From: Hedera helix
Lineage: Eukaryota > Streptophyta > Magnoliopsida > Apiales > Araliaceae
Assembly (NCBI GenBank): GCA_947179155.2
Contig: OX359282.1
Span: forward strand, 24,100,510 to 24,164,509
DNA: 64,000 bases
Direction: 5' to 3'
Part shown: positions 24,700-35,851 of the stretch, in pieces
How the letters are laid out: every line of letters begins with the position of its first letter
Numbering within the stretch: the first letter of the stretch is position 1
Program-made: the position numbers and the translations under genes
The notes under the pieces: generated by a model
Databases searched by the model: none
The model's input: only the letters and a program-made list of their open reading frames with translations
What the model was told of the DNA's origin: nothing

Positions 24700-24960
24700 T
24701 TAAAGAACTTTGAGAACAGATAAAAGAATTTTGAGAATAAAAAGCTTACTCAAAAATCCGGCCTGACCTAATTAGAAAAAGATCTGAAAAGTCTGGCCTG
24801 ATTAATTTGGGCTTGGGCCTGGGCTTGATGTCCTTATACAGTTCTTATTTTTTTTTAGAAGCCGAGCCTGGGCCTGAATAGTTTAAAGCCTGAAAAATAC
24901 GACCATATAGTCTAAACATCAGGCCTAAATGCCTGAAAAATCAAGATTTTTCAGCCGTTT
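24700..24960. mobile_element. GGCCTG-rich DNA-transposon remnant
   Basis: Repeated 'ggcctga', 'gcctgaaaaa' and 'gggcttgggcctgggcttg' phrases occur here. They are typical of subterminal parts of plant hAT-type non-autonomous elements. A similar but shorter patch lies at 33540-33670. Element borders are not visible. Confidence 0.35.
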
Positions 24961-25017
24961 TTGTCTTTTTAATTTTACTTATTATTCTGCCATTTTAAAC
25001 TATTCATAGCTCCATAA

Positions 25018-25470
25018 CTTGCTGTCATTTATGGGCTTTATCGTCTCGTGTTGGCTAAAGGATTTGCTTGGGTTTTTTGTGTATATGGAGGCCCATTGCT
25101 AATTGTTAACGGATGGTTCGTGTTAATTACTATACTAAATCATACTCATCCATCTTTGCCTTACTATGATTCTACCGAGTGGGACTGGTTGAGGGGAGCT
25201 CTTTGCACAGTCGATAGAGACTACGGGATTTTGAACAAGGTGTTCCATAATGTGTGTAATGCTCATGTTTGTCACCATATTTTCTCGATGATCCCGCATT
25301 ATCATGGACTCGAAGCGACGGAGACGATGAAGCCAATATTGGGGGATTATTATCAGTATGATGGAACTCCGATTCTTAAGGCAATGTATAGAGAAATGAA
25401 GGAGTGTATTTATGTGGAGAAAGATGAAGGGGAGACTAAAGGGGTTTATTGGTACAGAAGTGAGCTTTGA
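25018..25470 (+). pseudogene. FAD2-like oleate desaturase, C-terminal fragment
   Basis: The frame reads LAVIYGLYRLVLAKGFAWVF ... PLLIVNGW ... HTHPSLPYYDSTEWDWLRGA ... DRDYGILNKVFHN ... ILGDYYQYDGTP ... WYRSEL and stops with TGA at 25468. This is the last 150 or so residues of the roughly 380-residue ER membrane omega-6/divergent FAD2 family. It includes the third His box as HVCHH (usually HVAHH) and the C-terminal YR..L end. An in-frame TAA at 25015-25017 cuts it off, the first two His boxes are absent upstream, and the surroundings are transposon remnants. The coding part itself is open, so the truncation may be recent. Residues such as GGPLLIV and HVCHH suggest a divergent paralogue, but its former substrate cannot be judged. 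Confidence 0.88.
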
Positions 25471-25722
25471 TGATGCGAGGATATACAGCAAAGGGAAAAG
25501 CTCAATGGGTGCATGCATGATCTGTTTGCTTGGTCTTGGATTGTATCATTTCAATAATGTTGTATGAGATAATGGGTAGAAAACCAGTTTCTTATCATGA
25601 ATGAAAATTCAATGTCATGTTTGATTTTAACTGCACGCGTTGAATAATATTGTTCTTAACATAAGGTGAAGAGAGAAATTCTCGTAATAAGGGAAAACGA
25701 AAACCGTGATAATTAGGCGGTT

Positions 25723-25750
25723 ATCCTTTAGCCAACACGAGACGATAAAG
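25723..25750 (-). repeat. 28-bp inverted copy of part of the FAD2-like fragment
   Basis: The bases are an exact reverse complement of 25036-25063, which encodes LYRLVLAKG. LTR-derived sequence begins right after it. Another exact inverted piece of the same region, 20 bp of 25021-25040, is at 33274-33293. Confidence 0.85.
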
Positions 25751-25860
25751 TTTGATAACCCAGTTGTGGAGAATAGTATTGTGAAAAACTGGATTAAATT
25801 AAATTTTTTATTTAATCTATGAGCTAGCAAGAACCAATAAGGTTCAGTAAGTGTGACAAC
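25751..25860 (+). mobile_element. gypsy LTR fragment related to the intron-2 solo LTR
   Basis: 'tttgataacccagttgtgga', 'aaaactggattaaattaaa' and 'agctagcaagaaccaataag' match the reverse complement of 16800-16925. Sequence from 25861 to about 26060 looks like more decayed LTR DNA. Confidence 0.6.
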
Positions 25861-26069
25861 TAGTTTTAATCATGCATACCACTCAACCCAATTACTGACA
25901 ATATTATATTTTCAAATTATTAATATTAACCATAAAACCTAGCATTCAACCATGAAAATCAAACATTACATAAAGGGTTTTCAAATTACCTCTCTGTTTC
26001 CCTTTTTACTTTCCTTAGCTTGAACATGGTTCTCATTCTTCTTCTCCTTGCTGCTATAGCTGGTTGCAG

Positions 26070-26134
26070 CCCCCCCCCCCCCCTCTCTCTCTTTCACACA
26101 CACACATACACACATGCACACACACACACACACA
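26070..26134. repeat. compound microsatellite (C)n(CT)n...(CA)n
   Basis: A C-run of about 15 is followed by CTCTCTCT and then two interrupted CA tracts. The minus-strand open frame here is an artefact of the repeats. Confidence 0.85.
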
Positions 26135-26419
26135 GTCTTTACTGAGAAGCTTAAGAACATATGGTCTAACTTTGTTAACCTAGCTTTTATTGACAAAGAA
26201 AGGGGGAGTTGACCTTCAAAGAGAAAGTGAAAGAAGGCAAAAGTCCAAATTAAGGAGAAATCTCAGTTCTCAGGAAGTGAACTGAGTTTGCGATATCTTT
26301 TATGAGACATTTAATTATGTGAATGGATCTAAGTTTTTTCACTAGTTTGATACATTTGGATTCACAAACACACAAATGATCTTGAATAAAATAAGATTAA
26401 ATTCTTTCTTTTATATACT

Positions 26420-26900
26420 TTCTGCATTATTGTTATCTCTATTATGATGTTAATTAAACTGTTGTATTTCATTATTAATTAATTTGATATCTAACTCAGA
26501 GAGCCAACTACACTGTATTTATAACAATTAGTCATAGTAATGAATAAGCGTGAATTATTGTTGAATAATTGAATTGATAAAGTTATTTATTTATAATATA
26601 AAGTTAGGTGATATAAAATGAATGGTATATATTAGGATAATAATTATTTTACTTTTCTTTTATTTTTAATTGTAAATCCTATTAGGGTTTGGACAAGTTA
26701 GGAGGTTTATGGAGCCTATAAATAGAGGGCTTGACACACATTGTAATACACACCTTTTCTTAGAATAAAAATTCTCTCTTCCATTCTTTAGTGTTCTCTA
26801 CAATTATGAGTAGCTAAATTATTTTTCTTGGTTTAAGTGATTGAAGCCATCAAGATTTATCCACTGTGAGATCTAATTTATTTTAATTTTGTTCATATTT
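26420..26900 (+). mobile_element. two joined LTR fragments
   Basis: 26420-26630 matches the part of the young gypsy LTR at about 43830-44200 ('attgttatctctattatgat', 'aatataaagttaggtgatat'), with only one of the three 92-bp units. 26630-26900 is a plus-strand relative of 2590-2870, including 'cctataaatagagggcttga' and 'gccatcaagatttat'. Their fusion indicates nested insertion or recombination. Confidence 0.6.
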
Positions 26901-28171
26901 CTTTTAATTTATTGAATATTTTATTTAATAATAATGATATGATAATGACATTTTGATAACAAACTTGAGTACAGTGCGTTATTTTATATCCAAGTATTAA
27001 ATAGAACACGTTTTCAATTAAAAATTAAATAATGAACAACCAACTATATGTTCAAAAGAAAATTATAAATGAATCAAGAAATAAATAAAAAATAAAGCAT
27101 AAAAAAGTACATTTGACAGCCACATAACATTTAGAAGATAGATGGGATGAACGAATGGAAGAAAGAAGAGAATAATTATAAAAAGTACAATTGTGTATGC
27201 ACAAAGTATAATTTATAAATCATGGCTGCAGGTATGATGAGACTCTCGAATACATGATGATCACGGTAATTATGCTCTTAAACTTTCACGATTTATGTAC
27301 TGAAGATTTATCACAGTGGTTAATGTGGAACTTGCAAAAATAAATATAAGTTAAGGGTCAGAGAACTTGCCTCGGTTGTTGTCTACTTCTAACCAATTCA
27401 ATTTACTATCCTTTGAATGGACCTAGTTATTTCAAGAAGAAATAAAAAGTGAAGTAGAAAAAGAAACTGCTTGAGTTTTGGAGTAGCTTATTTATACAAT
27501 ATTATTAGTAACAAGACAGTAAGAAAAACACCATCAACTAAAGTTAAAGCAGTATACAATAACTCTGTGAATAAAGCAAAAAATGATATTCCAGAAATAC
27601 ACGTACCCACAAACAGGATAAACCAATAAAAGTACCCAATCAGTCTTGAGCACTTGAGCGAGTACGACTCGTGTTTCCACTTTGGACACAAAAACTTACT
27701 TGAAGATCAACCAACTGGTTTAGAAACTAAAGAAACATGCAGCCAAACACCGTAGAAGATTGCCCAAACTTCGGTTCACCACTTAGGTCTGACCATCTGT
27801 CTAGGTATTATGAAGTTGCTACTCTCACTTGCTATATGCACGTGGGTGTTAGGTTTTGACTCGGCCCCCTTCTAATGTTGGAAAGACAATTAGGGTTGAG
27901 CAAGAAAAATCTTGGAAGATCAAGGGAGGTGAACTTGTAGTTGATTCTTCTAAAGGTATAAATCTCTTATTTACGTTTTTAGTAGGGTTTGAACAAAAAT
28001 AGGCTCTACTTGGGTAATGATTCGACTAGTAGATATTTATTTCCTTGATCAATAAAAGTATCAAGGCATTTCTTTATTCACGATTAATTACTTGAATTAA
28101 TCAAATGGATAAACCCGTAGTTTTCGAGCAATGCTTTTAGAACAAGATTTTTAAAAGTTCAGAACATTACA
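26901..28171 (-). mobile_element. decayed gypsy LTR (minus strand), left edge unclear
   Basis: At 28165-28200 the plus strand reads 'gaacattaca' + 'ttcaccccttattataagaa' + 'tttcgtcctc'. In reverse this is an internal 3' end with a GGACGAAAT motif, a weak polypurine stretch and an LTR start TGTAATGTTC. The sequence to the left is therefore LTR. The left limit was not found, and no genes are visible in the stretch. Confidence 0.4.
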
Positions 28172-28384
28172 TTCACCCCTTATTATAAGAATTTCGTCCT
28201 CAAAATTATAGTACAAAATCAAGAAAATAAGTGAGGAAATAGTAGGTTGTTTATAAGAATAATGTTAATAATAGTGGAAGTTATTTGCTTGTTTCTCCGA
28301 AGTACGGTCAAGAGAATATGTCTGGAACAACCTATTGTCAAGTTTCATCCTAACCTTCTCTAGCTGCTCGTTTGCTGCGTCAAA

Positions 28385-28700
28385 GACAACCCCAAACACC
28401 CACAATCACATATTTTATTATTATCACGGGGCCTTAACCCGAACACGACTTTGTGTCATTTTAAGGCCCGATTTTACAAAATACACACAACTAAGTCTTC
28501 ACAATTATTACTACTCTATAATACAGTGAAGACTACTATAGCAACTATCTCGGATCACTACTCCATTCCCTTTCCTCCCCGCTAGTTCCGGCAACTTCAC
28601 CAAAGAAAAACCGACAGTGAGCTTGCAATTTTTTTGAAATCTGTCCAGTTTTGGGGTCTCTTACTAAAACATTAATAACTTAAGTTTTATAACTCCTATG
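28385..28700 (-). mobile_element. gypsy LTR fragments with conserved stem-loop
   Basis: 'acacaactaagtcttcacaa' and 'gtgaagactactatagcaac' match the reverse of the U5 end of the young gypsy LTR (about 45850-45915). The hairpin GGGCCTTAA/TTAAGGCCC is at 28429-28469. 28575-28700 matches 15060-15175 of the intron-2 solo LTR ('ctgtccagttttggggt', 'ttactaaaa'), so at least two LTR families are joined here. Confidence 0.55.
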
Positions 28701-28747
28701 TCTGTTAATTTGTAAATAGTGTATTTTGATGAATTAAGAAATGTTGC

Positions 28748-28824
28748 AAACCAAATAGGTAGTAATCTAAGCTCATGTTGGGCATGTATTCATAAATTAA
28801 TAACAAAGGACATTCGTCTGAATG
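28748..28824 (-). pseudogene. receptor-like kinase fragment (subdomain V)
   Basis: The minus strand encodes LLLIYEYMPNMSLDYYLFGL. This matches the hinge of plant receptor-like kinases (LLIYEYMPNxSLDxxLF), as in S-locus lectin or cysteine-rich RLKs. Only about 25 residues are recognisable and no flanking kinase motifs are present. It is probably an exon scrap carried by a transposon. Confidence 0.55.
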
Positions 28825-29689
28825 CAAACGTCCCGTAGGGGCAGGTGAAGGTTGTCTTTTCCTGGTCCTCAGGTAGCTATGAAGCTTTTGTCTTTCTTCT
28901 TTTGCTTGTGGAAGCTCTTGAATTCCCCTTTTGGATTTGCTTTTGTTTTGTCCTTCCTTAGCTCTTCTCTTAAGGGTCTCCTTACATGCTTGACTAAAGT
29001 GCAAATATATACATATACATATACATATATATATTTAAAATAAAGGGGGTGTATTGTCATAAAATCACTTCATGTTCATCCTCTAATAATGACTGTATTT
29101 ATAGTTGTTCAACATCTTTTGTCTATGCATGCCCAAGACCAATTAGGAGTAAAAATCCTTATTAGAATCGCTTTATAATTGAAATCCATGATCGATTGAG
29201 TCATCTCATTCAACCATCATTCTCATTAGAATTTCCCCCTCTACAACTTCTCTTTAGATCACAAATCCAAATTCCAAATGGATCTATGCTTAAAATTGCT
29301 CACAAGGGAAAAGTGAAAGAAACATTGTTGGGTGAATACCTCAAAGCAAATAGGACAGTCATGATGCATCGCTCCTTCAACGCAGGGATGACTGTTCTTC
29401 GAAACAACTGAGTAGCAGCATCAGCTGAAGCAGGGTAGACAGAATAGTCGAGGCATCATAAACCTCAGGCTCGGCCGTGATCTGCTGTCCCATCATGTCG
29501 ATCCGAGTCAAAAGAGCAGCAGCACTGTTAATAGTCGCAGAGTAGACCTCTATGATGACTTTGGCCTATTCTACGATACTATCTCTGGCAGAGAGGGCGG
29601 CATCCCGGGCTAGTACATCAGCATCCCGCTCCGCGTGTGCAGTATCCCTCTCAATCTCGGTAGCACTCAAGGTTGACCGGAGCCTTCTC

Positions 29690-29830
29690 CTTGTACAATT
29701 TCATATTCTCATAAGCCCGCAGTCGAAATTCATCTAACTCATTAAGTTGGAGCAGTCGCTGCTCTCATGCGGCTGAGAGATCAAAATTCATCTCCTTTTC
29801 AATGATTCCTCTAATCATACGGAAGTGTTG
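29690..29830 (-). pseudogene. gypsy integrase C-terminal fragment
   Basis: The minus strand encodes EKEMNFDLSAA, a TGA stop, then QRLLQLNELDEFRLRAYENM followed by KLYKEKAP. This is a typical segment downstream of the integrase core in Tat/Athila-like polyproteins. The in-frame stop shows decay. The GC-richer sequence at 29400-29690 is probably more of the same element in broken frames, with no certain domain. Confidence 0.6.
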
Positions 29831-29849
29831 TAACACATGTTTGGACTTC

Positions 29850-31240
29850 AGATGAGACCTAGGTTCCCTAGAAAATTAAACTCCTATAAAACAACCTATA
29901 TTAACCATATTAAAACTTAAAACCACACTATCAAACAATAAACCCTAAGACACATTAATAACGTCAACACGAGAAAATGGATGCACCTACTATATTATTA
30001 CACATTCAAAAGTTGTATGGTGATGGATTAGTTCTGTCGGGAGGAGGTTGGGACTCGCTTGGCGAGGGTTCGGAATCGGAGGACTTGCCGTGCGACCTCA
30101 GTTCGAGTGGGGTGTGTTTAGTAGGGGAAGGTCTGACTTCTGTGTGTGAACCACTTAAAATCTCGGTGTCTCATTTACTTTTAGCACTTTATTTTCTGCG
30201 TTATTTTTATATATATTGTGACTAACTTCCACAAATTAACCAAAATTCAGAATGCGTGTCCTTGGTACGTGGTGGCGTCTGACTCTCTGAAGCAACTAGT
30301 TTGCTTTATGCTCCCCCTAGTGCATGTGGTCTTTAATTTTTTGAGTCTTCTCCAGGAGAGAAATCGGGATACCTGTTGCTTGCAATATACTGTCTCATTA
30401 ATTAATTTGAAAGCAACAAGTTAGTTTTTTATTACTACATTCAACAATCAAACCATCGGTTTAAAGAGAGAGAGATTGTAGGACATGCATGAAGTGTATA
30501 ACTCCTAAGAAGATGAAGATTTTGATTTTTAAACCATAACCTTTAATTAATTATTTCAAATCTTATTTACAATTCTTGTAAAAATCTGGGTATTATAATG
30601 AAACCTCAATTCTCAAGAGTAAACCGTGCCGTCTTTTTCCTCGAATGAGGACTTCCCCCTGCACATTAGATAAATTAGTCCATTAAAAGAGAAAGGAAAC
30701 AGAGAAGTAACCAATAAACAAGTTATGGATTCATATTAAATAAGAAATTAAAATACTATTATGAGTTATTTTAATTGTGAATTAATAAGAGTAAACAATT
30801 AAAATATACACAACAGTCCAAGTAAAATTTTAAATCTAATTTTTTTTACTTAAATAAAGTTTAAAGACTTTTTTACGTTTATATTTTTATAAGAGGTGCC
30901 AAAACCCAAATATATATCTTCTCTCTTAAATTCTCTCCTTTAAGTTGTAATAAATTATTTTTGTGATTTATTTATTTATTTTTGGGTAGATGTATTATTG
31001 TTTGGGTCAAGATTCCACAAGCCGAAAGTCATGGCAAGCAATAGACACAGATCTATCAATTTTATTGAAAACTACAATAAAATTGCTTTAAAAACCTATT
31101 ATACAAACTTTAAAATTGTATAATATCATTAAACCCTTGGTAATTTTCATGACACCATCTCTGACTGAGATACTACAACCTATAAAGTCAAGTACCAAAA
31201 TGTCAGAAAAAGGGCACCCTCTACAAGTTGATAGAGGACA
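29850..31240. other. mixed retrotransposon-derived sequence, no gene
   Basis: 29977-30240 has phrases like 'aaaatctcggtgtctcattt' and 'cactttattttctgcgttat' that occur near copia LTR ends. 30560-30600 ends 'aaaaatctgggtattataat', the reverse of a gypsy LTR start. 30601-31240 is AT-rich, and I recognise nothing in it. Confidence 0.35.
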
Positions 31241-31242
31241 TA

Positions 31243-31395
31243 GTTACTGGTGGAGCAGCGGCTTTATATGGTTTCTCCTATAAAAGGGCCATTTGGGGGG
31301 CAATTATTGACTGCTTTGGGACTAATCCCAATAATGGCTTATATCCATTTGTTTAGGCTGTTGTGGAGTCAGAAAACACAAAAAGTTGGAGAAGC
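31243..31395 (+). pseudogene. MULE (MuDR-type) transposase fragment
   Basis: The plus strand reads IIDCFGTNPNNGLYPFV, stop, AVVESENTKSWRS. This matches the MULE transposase motif in which a D.NNG.YP.A stretch is followed by AVVE.E...SW. The stop replaces a residue in the motif. The antisense frame with six cysteines is a shadow of this region. Confidence 0.5.
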
Positions 31396-31736
31396 ATTGC
31401 CACTCCTTGCATGATTGCCCATTGCAGAAACAATTGTACACCTCTCTGCAGACAGAATTGCTTATAGTTATAAAGAGAACAATACCGAGGTTGATATAAA
31501 AAACTACAATCACTGGAAGCATCCCTGAGACTTTTTCCTCTTTAGGTCAACTGACAGACATGTAAGTTATATTCAATTTCTTCTCAAAAAGCTTTATAAT
31601 TTTCCTTTTACTTTTACAGCAAATTTCAAATTTTTACCCCATAATATTTTAAATTAACCATGAAATTTTTCCAATTGCAGGATATTGATCATCACGGGTG
31701 TGATGCTACTGGTAACTTCAGCGAAATTCAATGCAT

Positions 31737-31842
31737 AATATTATTTCTTTATGTATTTGCACTGAATTCAATGCATACAAAAATAATATACTAATGGACC
31801 CTATGTATTGAATTTAGTGCAAATATATAAAGAAATAATATT
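31737..31842. mobile_element. foldback MITE, about 106 bp
   Basis: Left arm 'attatttctttatgtatttg' + 'cactgaattcaatgcata' pairs with right arm 'ctatgtattgaatttagtgc' + 'aaatatataaagaaataat' over about 38 bp with a few mismatches and a 25-nt loop. Confidence 0.7.
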
Positions 31843-31891
31843 TAGTGAGATTCATCTCTTATTTTTTGCGCTTAATTTGTGTCCTTAGAGC

Positions 31892-32002
31892 ACTGCAGCT
31901 TTCATGGACATGATGAACCGAATATTCAAAGAATATTTGGATCATTTTGTGGTTGTATTTATTGATGACATCCTCATATACTCCAAGAGTCGTGGGGATT
32001 GC
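31892..32002 (+). pseudogene. gypsy reverse transcriptase fragment
   Basis: The frame reads TAAFMDMMNRIFKEYLDHFV then VVFIDDILIYSKSRGDC before a TAG. FIDD is the RT catalytic box. Only about 37 residues remain. It belongs to a decayed element and is not the RT missing from the young element nearby. Confidence 0.8.
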
Positions 32003-32689
32003 TAGACTGCTACTAAACTCAACAATATCAATGATCCACTCAACTCAACTCAGCTGAAGAATGCTTTTATCCCAAACATATGTAGCTCTTTTAACAACTG
32101 AAGGTGAATATCTAGTTGCAGGAAGTTGTTGCTCCTAAATACTTTGGATGCTGAACTTTAATTGATTTTGATGTGACATATCCTATTTTTTCATGATTTT
32201 CTTCTACCACTCGTATGGTTACTGATTTTATAAGTAATTATTTGCAGGCTATTCTCTGTTCCTTGGTTTGATGATAGACAGATTGATTATTTACATCGGT
32301 TAAACATTCTTTTTTTATATAACTTAATGATTTGGACATTTAATAATGTACCAAATACCCCAAGATATTATCTACCTTTGATAATATACAACTAGGTTTT
32401 GTTCTTAACTTATATATTTACCATATCAAAGAAGAAAATCTCATACCTAACTTTTAGGTTTCAAAATATAAAGCTCCAAATCACACGTTCGTTTAAGGTT
32501 TCGTCGGTAAAAATCGTTCTCATACATTTTGCTAAACTTTTCGACACCAACACCCATAAATATTCATGTTAAGCCCTAGATCTACCAATCTAGCATGGAT
32601 ATAAACATTTAGAACTTGAGAATAACTTTTCTACCATAAATATTCAATATAAAACATAATGAACTTCAAAACTAGGGTATTACTAGTGA

Positions 32690-32779
32690 TTGATTCTATT
32701 CGTCTCTCCCCTCCTAGTTCTAACCCCAGATCTCCATTAAAGACCATATCCCTAAGCTCTGATACCAACTGTGACGCAT
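32690..32779 (-). mobile_element. gypsy 5' leader and primer-binding site, minus strand
   Basis: This is the reverse complement of the leader at 46005-46090, with only a few differences. It includes the complement of the primer site (TTGGTATCAGAGC) and the LTR end (TGTGACGC at 32772-32779). LTR-like DNA of the same orientation may extend over 32380-32690. Confidence 0.75.
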
Positions 32780-32814
32780 CGCTATTCAAATTCTTTATTT
32801 GTCAATGACTCAGG

Positions 32815-33066
32815 CTGAGGCAACAAATGGGATTAGTGAGTCAAGAGCCATTGCTCTTCAATGAATCTATCCGCGAAAACATTGCCTATGGCAAGAAAGG
32901 ATCAGCCACAGAAGAAGAGATAATTGCAGCCACAAAAGCAGCAAACGCGCACAACTTCATATCCTCATTGCCTCAGGGCTACGACACTAACGTTGGAGAA
33001 AGAGGGGTGCAATTATCCGGAGGACAAAAACAACGAATAGCCATTGCAAGGGCGATATTGAAGGAG
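32815..33066 (+). pseudogene. ABCB (MDR/P-glycoprotein) transporter exon fragment
   Basis: The frame reads LRQQMGLVSQEPLLFNESIR ... IAYGKKG ... AANAHNFISSLPQGYDTNVG and VQLSGGQKQRIAIARAILKE. This is part of an ABCB nucleotide-binding domain, from the Q-loop (SQEP) through the ABC signature (LSGGQ). Walker A and Walker B lie outside and are missing. 'tcag' just before the start looks like an old splice acceptor. The frame stops where LTR-like sequence begins. It is intact over 84 codons but cannot encode a transporter, so it is a captured gene fragment. Confidence 0.88.
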
Positions 33067-33170
33067 TGAAAGTCCGAGTTGTATCTGTATTAGACTTCAT
33101 AAGTTGTAAAATAGTGTGACAATAATAATGAAGACTTAGTTGTGTATTATTTGAATACTATATTGATGCT
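33061..33170 (+). mobile_element. LTR fragment fused to the ABCB scrap
   Basis: From 'ggagtgaaagtccgag' onwards it follows the young gypsy LTR at about 45820-45930, including 'tgtaaaatagtgtgacaata' and 'atgaagacttagttgtgtat'. It abuts the ABCB frame without a gap. Confidence 0.7.
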
Positions 33171-33539
33171 ACTATTCTCTGAGTACTCCCTTTCATTAGC
33201 TAATGATCATCCCAAGCTGTTGTGCACTACTTCTTTATAAGCTTCAGCTACAGCTGATTTTTCTATTTATGAATAAAGCCCATAAATGACAGCTAGTTTT
33301 AAGGGTATGCATTTTAATCTACCAAATTTGAACAACTATACTCATTTGTATTTCTATTTGTATCATTCATGTATATACATTTATGTATTACATATTTCTT
33401 CAATTTTTTATCGATCTAATGTAATATATATTTTTAAATAATAAAGAATTAACTTATTTGTACTTACTTTTATGTTACTTTCATATTTTTTAAAGTAATA
33501 TAGAAGAATAAATTTAGTAAAGCATAAAATTTCGAAAAA

Positions 33540-33670
33540 AATAATAATTAGGCTTGAAAAACCCGACCTAAATTCTGAAAAGCTTGTCCTGCGGGCCTGA
33601 ATAGTCCATATTTTTGGCTGAAAGCACAATATAATTTGACTATGCCTAAATCTCGGCCTGACCTGAAGTT
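33540..33670. mobile_element. second GGCCTG-rich DNA-transposon remnant
   Basis: It contains 'ggcttgaaaaacccgaccta', 'gcgggcctgaatagtcc' and 'ctcggcctgacctgaa', similar in kind to 24700-24960. No borders are seen. Confidence 0.3.
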
Positions 33671-34103
33671 TAGCTTTCTTAGTTTTTGTGCATGCATAGG
33701 ACTCTATGTATACAGTATAGAAGATTTATCTGAATCTTCAATTTTTTTCTAACTATGATATGGTGTGTCATAAGTAAAAAAATATATTTTTTTTGACAAG
33801 AATGTCTTTATTTTAAAGAATTGATACTGTTAAGATGATATTTATGTTGATATAGTTTGTTAGATTTATAAAGGGGTTCAAATTTATTTTTTTTGTTGCT
33901 ACTTTGACACACACACACACCCTTCTTTGCTGTCTAAGGGGTTCAAATTTTAGTATATAAAGATATTAAATTCTCTTATTTAAAGTTAATTGACGGAGTT
34001 GAATCAAATTATTATATACTAAATATATTTTTTCAAGTTACTCAATATGAAACAAAATATATACACTTATAAATTCCCATAGAAGACAAGCTCAGGAGCG
34101 GAT

Positions 34104-34290
34104 TTACCTTAGAGCCAATTTTGGCAATTGCCATATACTTTTGGAAATTATGTACAAGTATATTGAAGGTAGTAATTAGTAGTGCACTGGAGAATAGATA
34201 AAGATAATATAATTATTTGAATTACACGACAATAGCTGTTTAAATCACATATGGATATATGCTAGAGATAGGATATGTAAGAGACAGGAG
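34104..34290. repeat. duplicated block a (partner 53946-54151)
   Basis: The stretch from 'ttaccttagagccaatttt' to 'aggatatgtaagagacagga' recurs at 53946-54151 with small changes. It is non-coding. Confidence 0.85.
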
Positions 34291-34546
34291 TTACACTTCT
34301 TTTTTAAATTTAAATATCTTAAATATTATTGTTTAACTAATATTTTTAAATATTCATACACACTATAGTATTACTCCAAACACATAAAATGAACATCAAC
34401 TTATTAATGGACATCTAAAATTATTATTATAGGGGTGAATTTGATTTGGGCGGAATTTTTTTTATGAGATGAAATGTGAGCCATTAGATTAAATTGGAAG
34501 AATCTGAACCGTCTTTGTATTTTTGGATTCAAAATGGTATCTGTTT

Positions 34547-34548
<2 letters not shown>

Positions 34549-34608
<60 letters not shown>

Positions 34609-34855
34609 CATCTATCTTAAATAGCATACCTTTATCAAAGCAACGTTGTTTTGAAGATTTGAAAATTATTTTCTAAAAAAATAATATTAAAAAAAGATGC
34701 GACATGATGTGACATTCTGCGGCCCCACATGTTTTCTTTTTATTGACAAAAATGTCATCAAAGAATTTTCAAAACAACGACATTTTGATAAATATTGTAT
34801 GCTACTTAAAGAGGTATGCTTTTGAACCGTCGTATATATATATATATATATATAT
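34549..34855. mobile_element. foldback element inside a (TA)n microsatellite, number 1
   Basis: (TA)n tracts at 34549-34605 and 34833-34855 bracket a 225-bp insert. Its arms, 'atagcatacctttatcaaag' + 'caacgttgttttgaa' (34621-34655) and the reverse of 'ttcaaaacaacgacattttg' + 'ataaatattgtatgcta', form an imperfect long hairpin. The right end reads, in reverse, GGTTCAAAAGCATACC...TTTAAGTAGCATAC, the same end structure as the element at 38302-38532. In copy B the corresponding place (58558-58606) has (TA)n only. Confidence 0.75.
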
Positions 34856-35588
34856 TGGGTAATAAGTTAAACATTATAGTATGCAATATCTTCATTTGCT
34901 AGTTAATGTCATGAAACAACAAAGTTTATAAGAACATAACTTAGAATATGTACGTACCTTGATTTTGATTAGTGGTCTTAGGCTTATTTATTTATTTGCA
35001 TGGTACATTGGTCTATTCTATATATTAAGCACATAAATTAAGCATGCAATGTTTACTTAATTTGGTGAGTAACTTAATACGTACTAAATTTTTACAAACC
35101 CCTCATTTATTAATAGTATTAATTCATGTCATTTTATCATTTTCCTAGAGTATTTTTAGGATTTAGTACGTATTAATAAACTTACCTTTACTTTTCGTTA
35201 TAATGTATACTATTATATTTTAGAAGATTTCTAGGTCGTCATGGGACACTCAACTTTGTTTCTCAACACCATATAATTATAAGAAGGATTCAGTTATGAT
35301 GAAATTGACATTAATTTTACCGTAGTAAGTTCATATAACTTTTTATTGTATTAGTTATAGAAAATGTTGTATTAATTAATGCAATAAAAAATTATAAAAC
35401 CTATCAATGCAATATTTTTTTATAACCAATAAAGTGAAAAATTATAAAACTTATTATAGTGAAGTTGGTGTCAATTTTACGATCCTTATAAGAAGAAGAT
35501 TGTTGGGAGGGTTTAATTCAGCTAGAGAATTTCTATAGAATTTGAATACATATTGCACGTGTCCTATGGGACTTGTTCTTTGGAAAAA

Positions 35589-35815
35589 TCTATAATATAA
35601 AACAGAGCGGCTCAAATCCTAAAACTTTAACATCCAACGGCCTCAAATCAATTTAAACTTCAACATCCAACAGTCTAAAATCATTTGGAGTTTCAACATC
35701 CAACGGTCACTAATCTATCTTTTATTTCCCCCCCCCCCCCCCCAATTCAACATTTTTTTTCTTCAAAAATCTATCCACTCACATTTCCCACCCAAATCAA
35801 ATTCACCACTACACT

Positions 35816-35851
<36 letters not shown>

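Noticed and set aside
31322..31522. Minus-strand 66-residue frame with hydrophobic start and six cysteines, like a small secreted peptide
   Set aside because: The plus strand of the same bases carries a recognisable MULE transposase motif (NNGLYPF.AVVESE...SW), so the antisense frame is most likely a shadow. No known cysteine spacing pattern fits.
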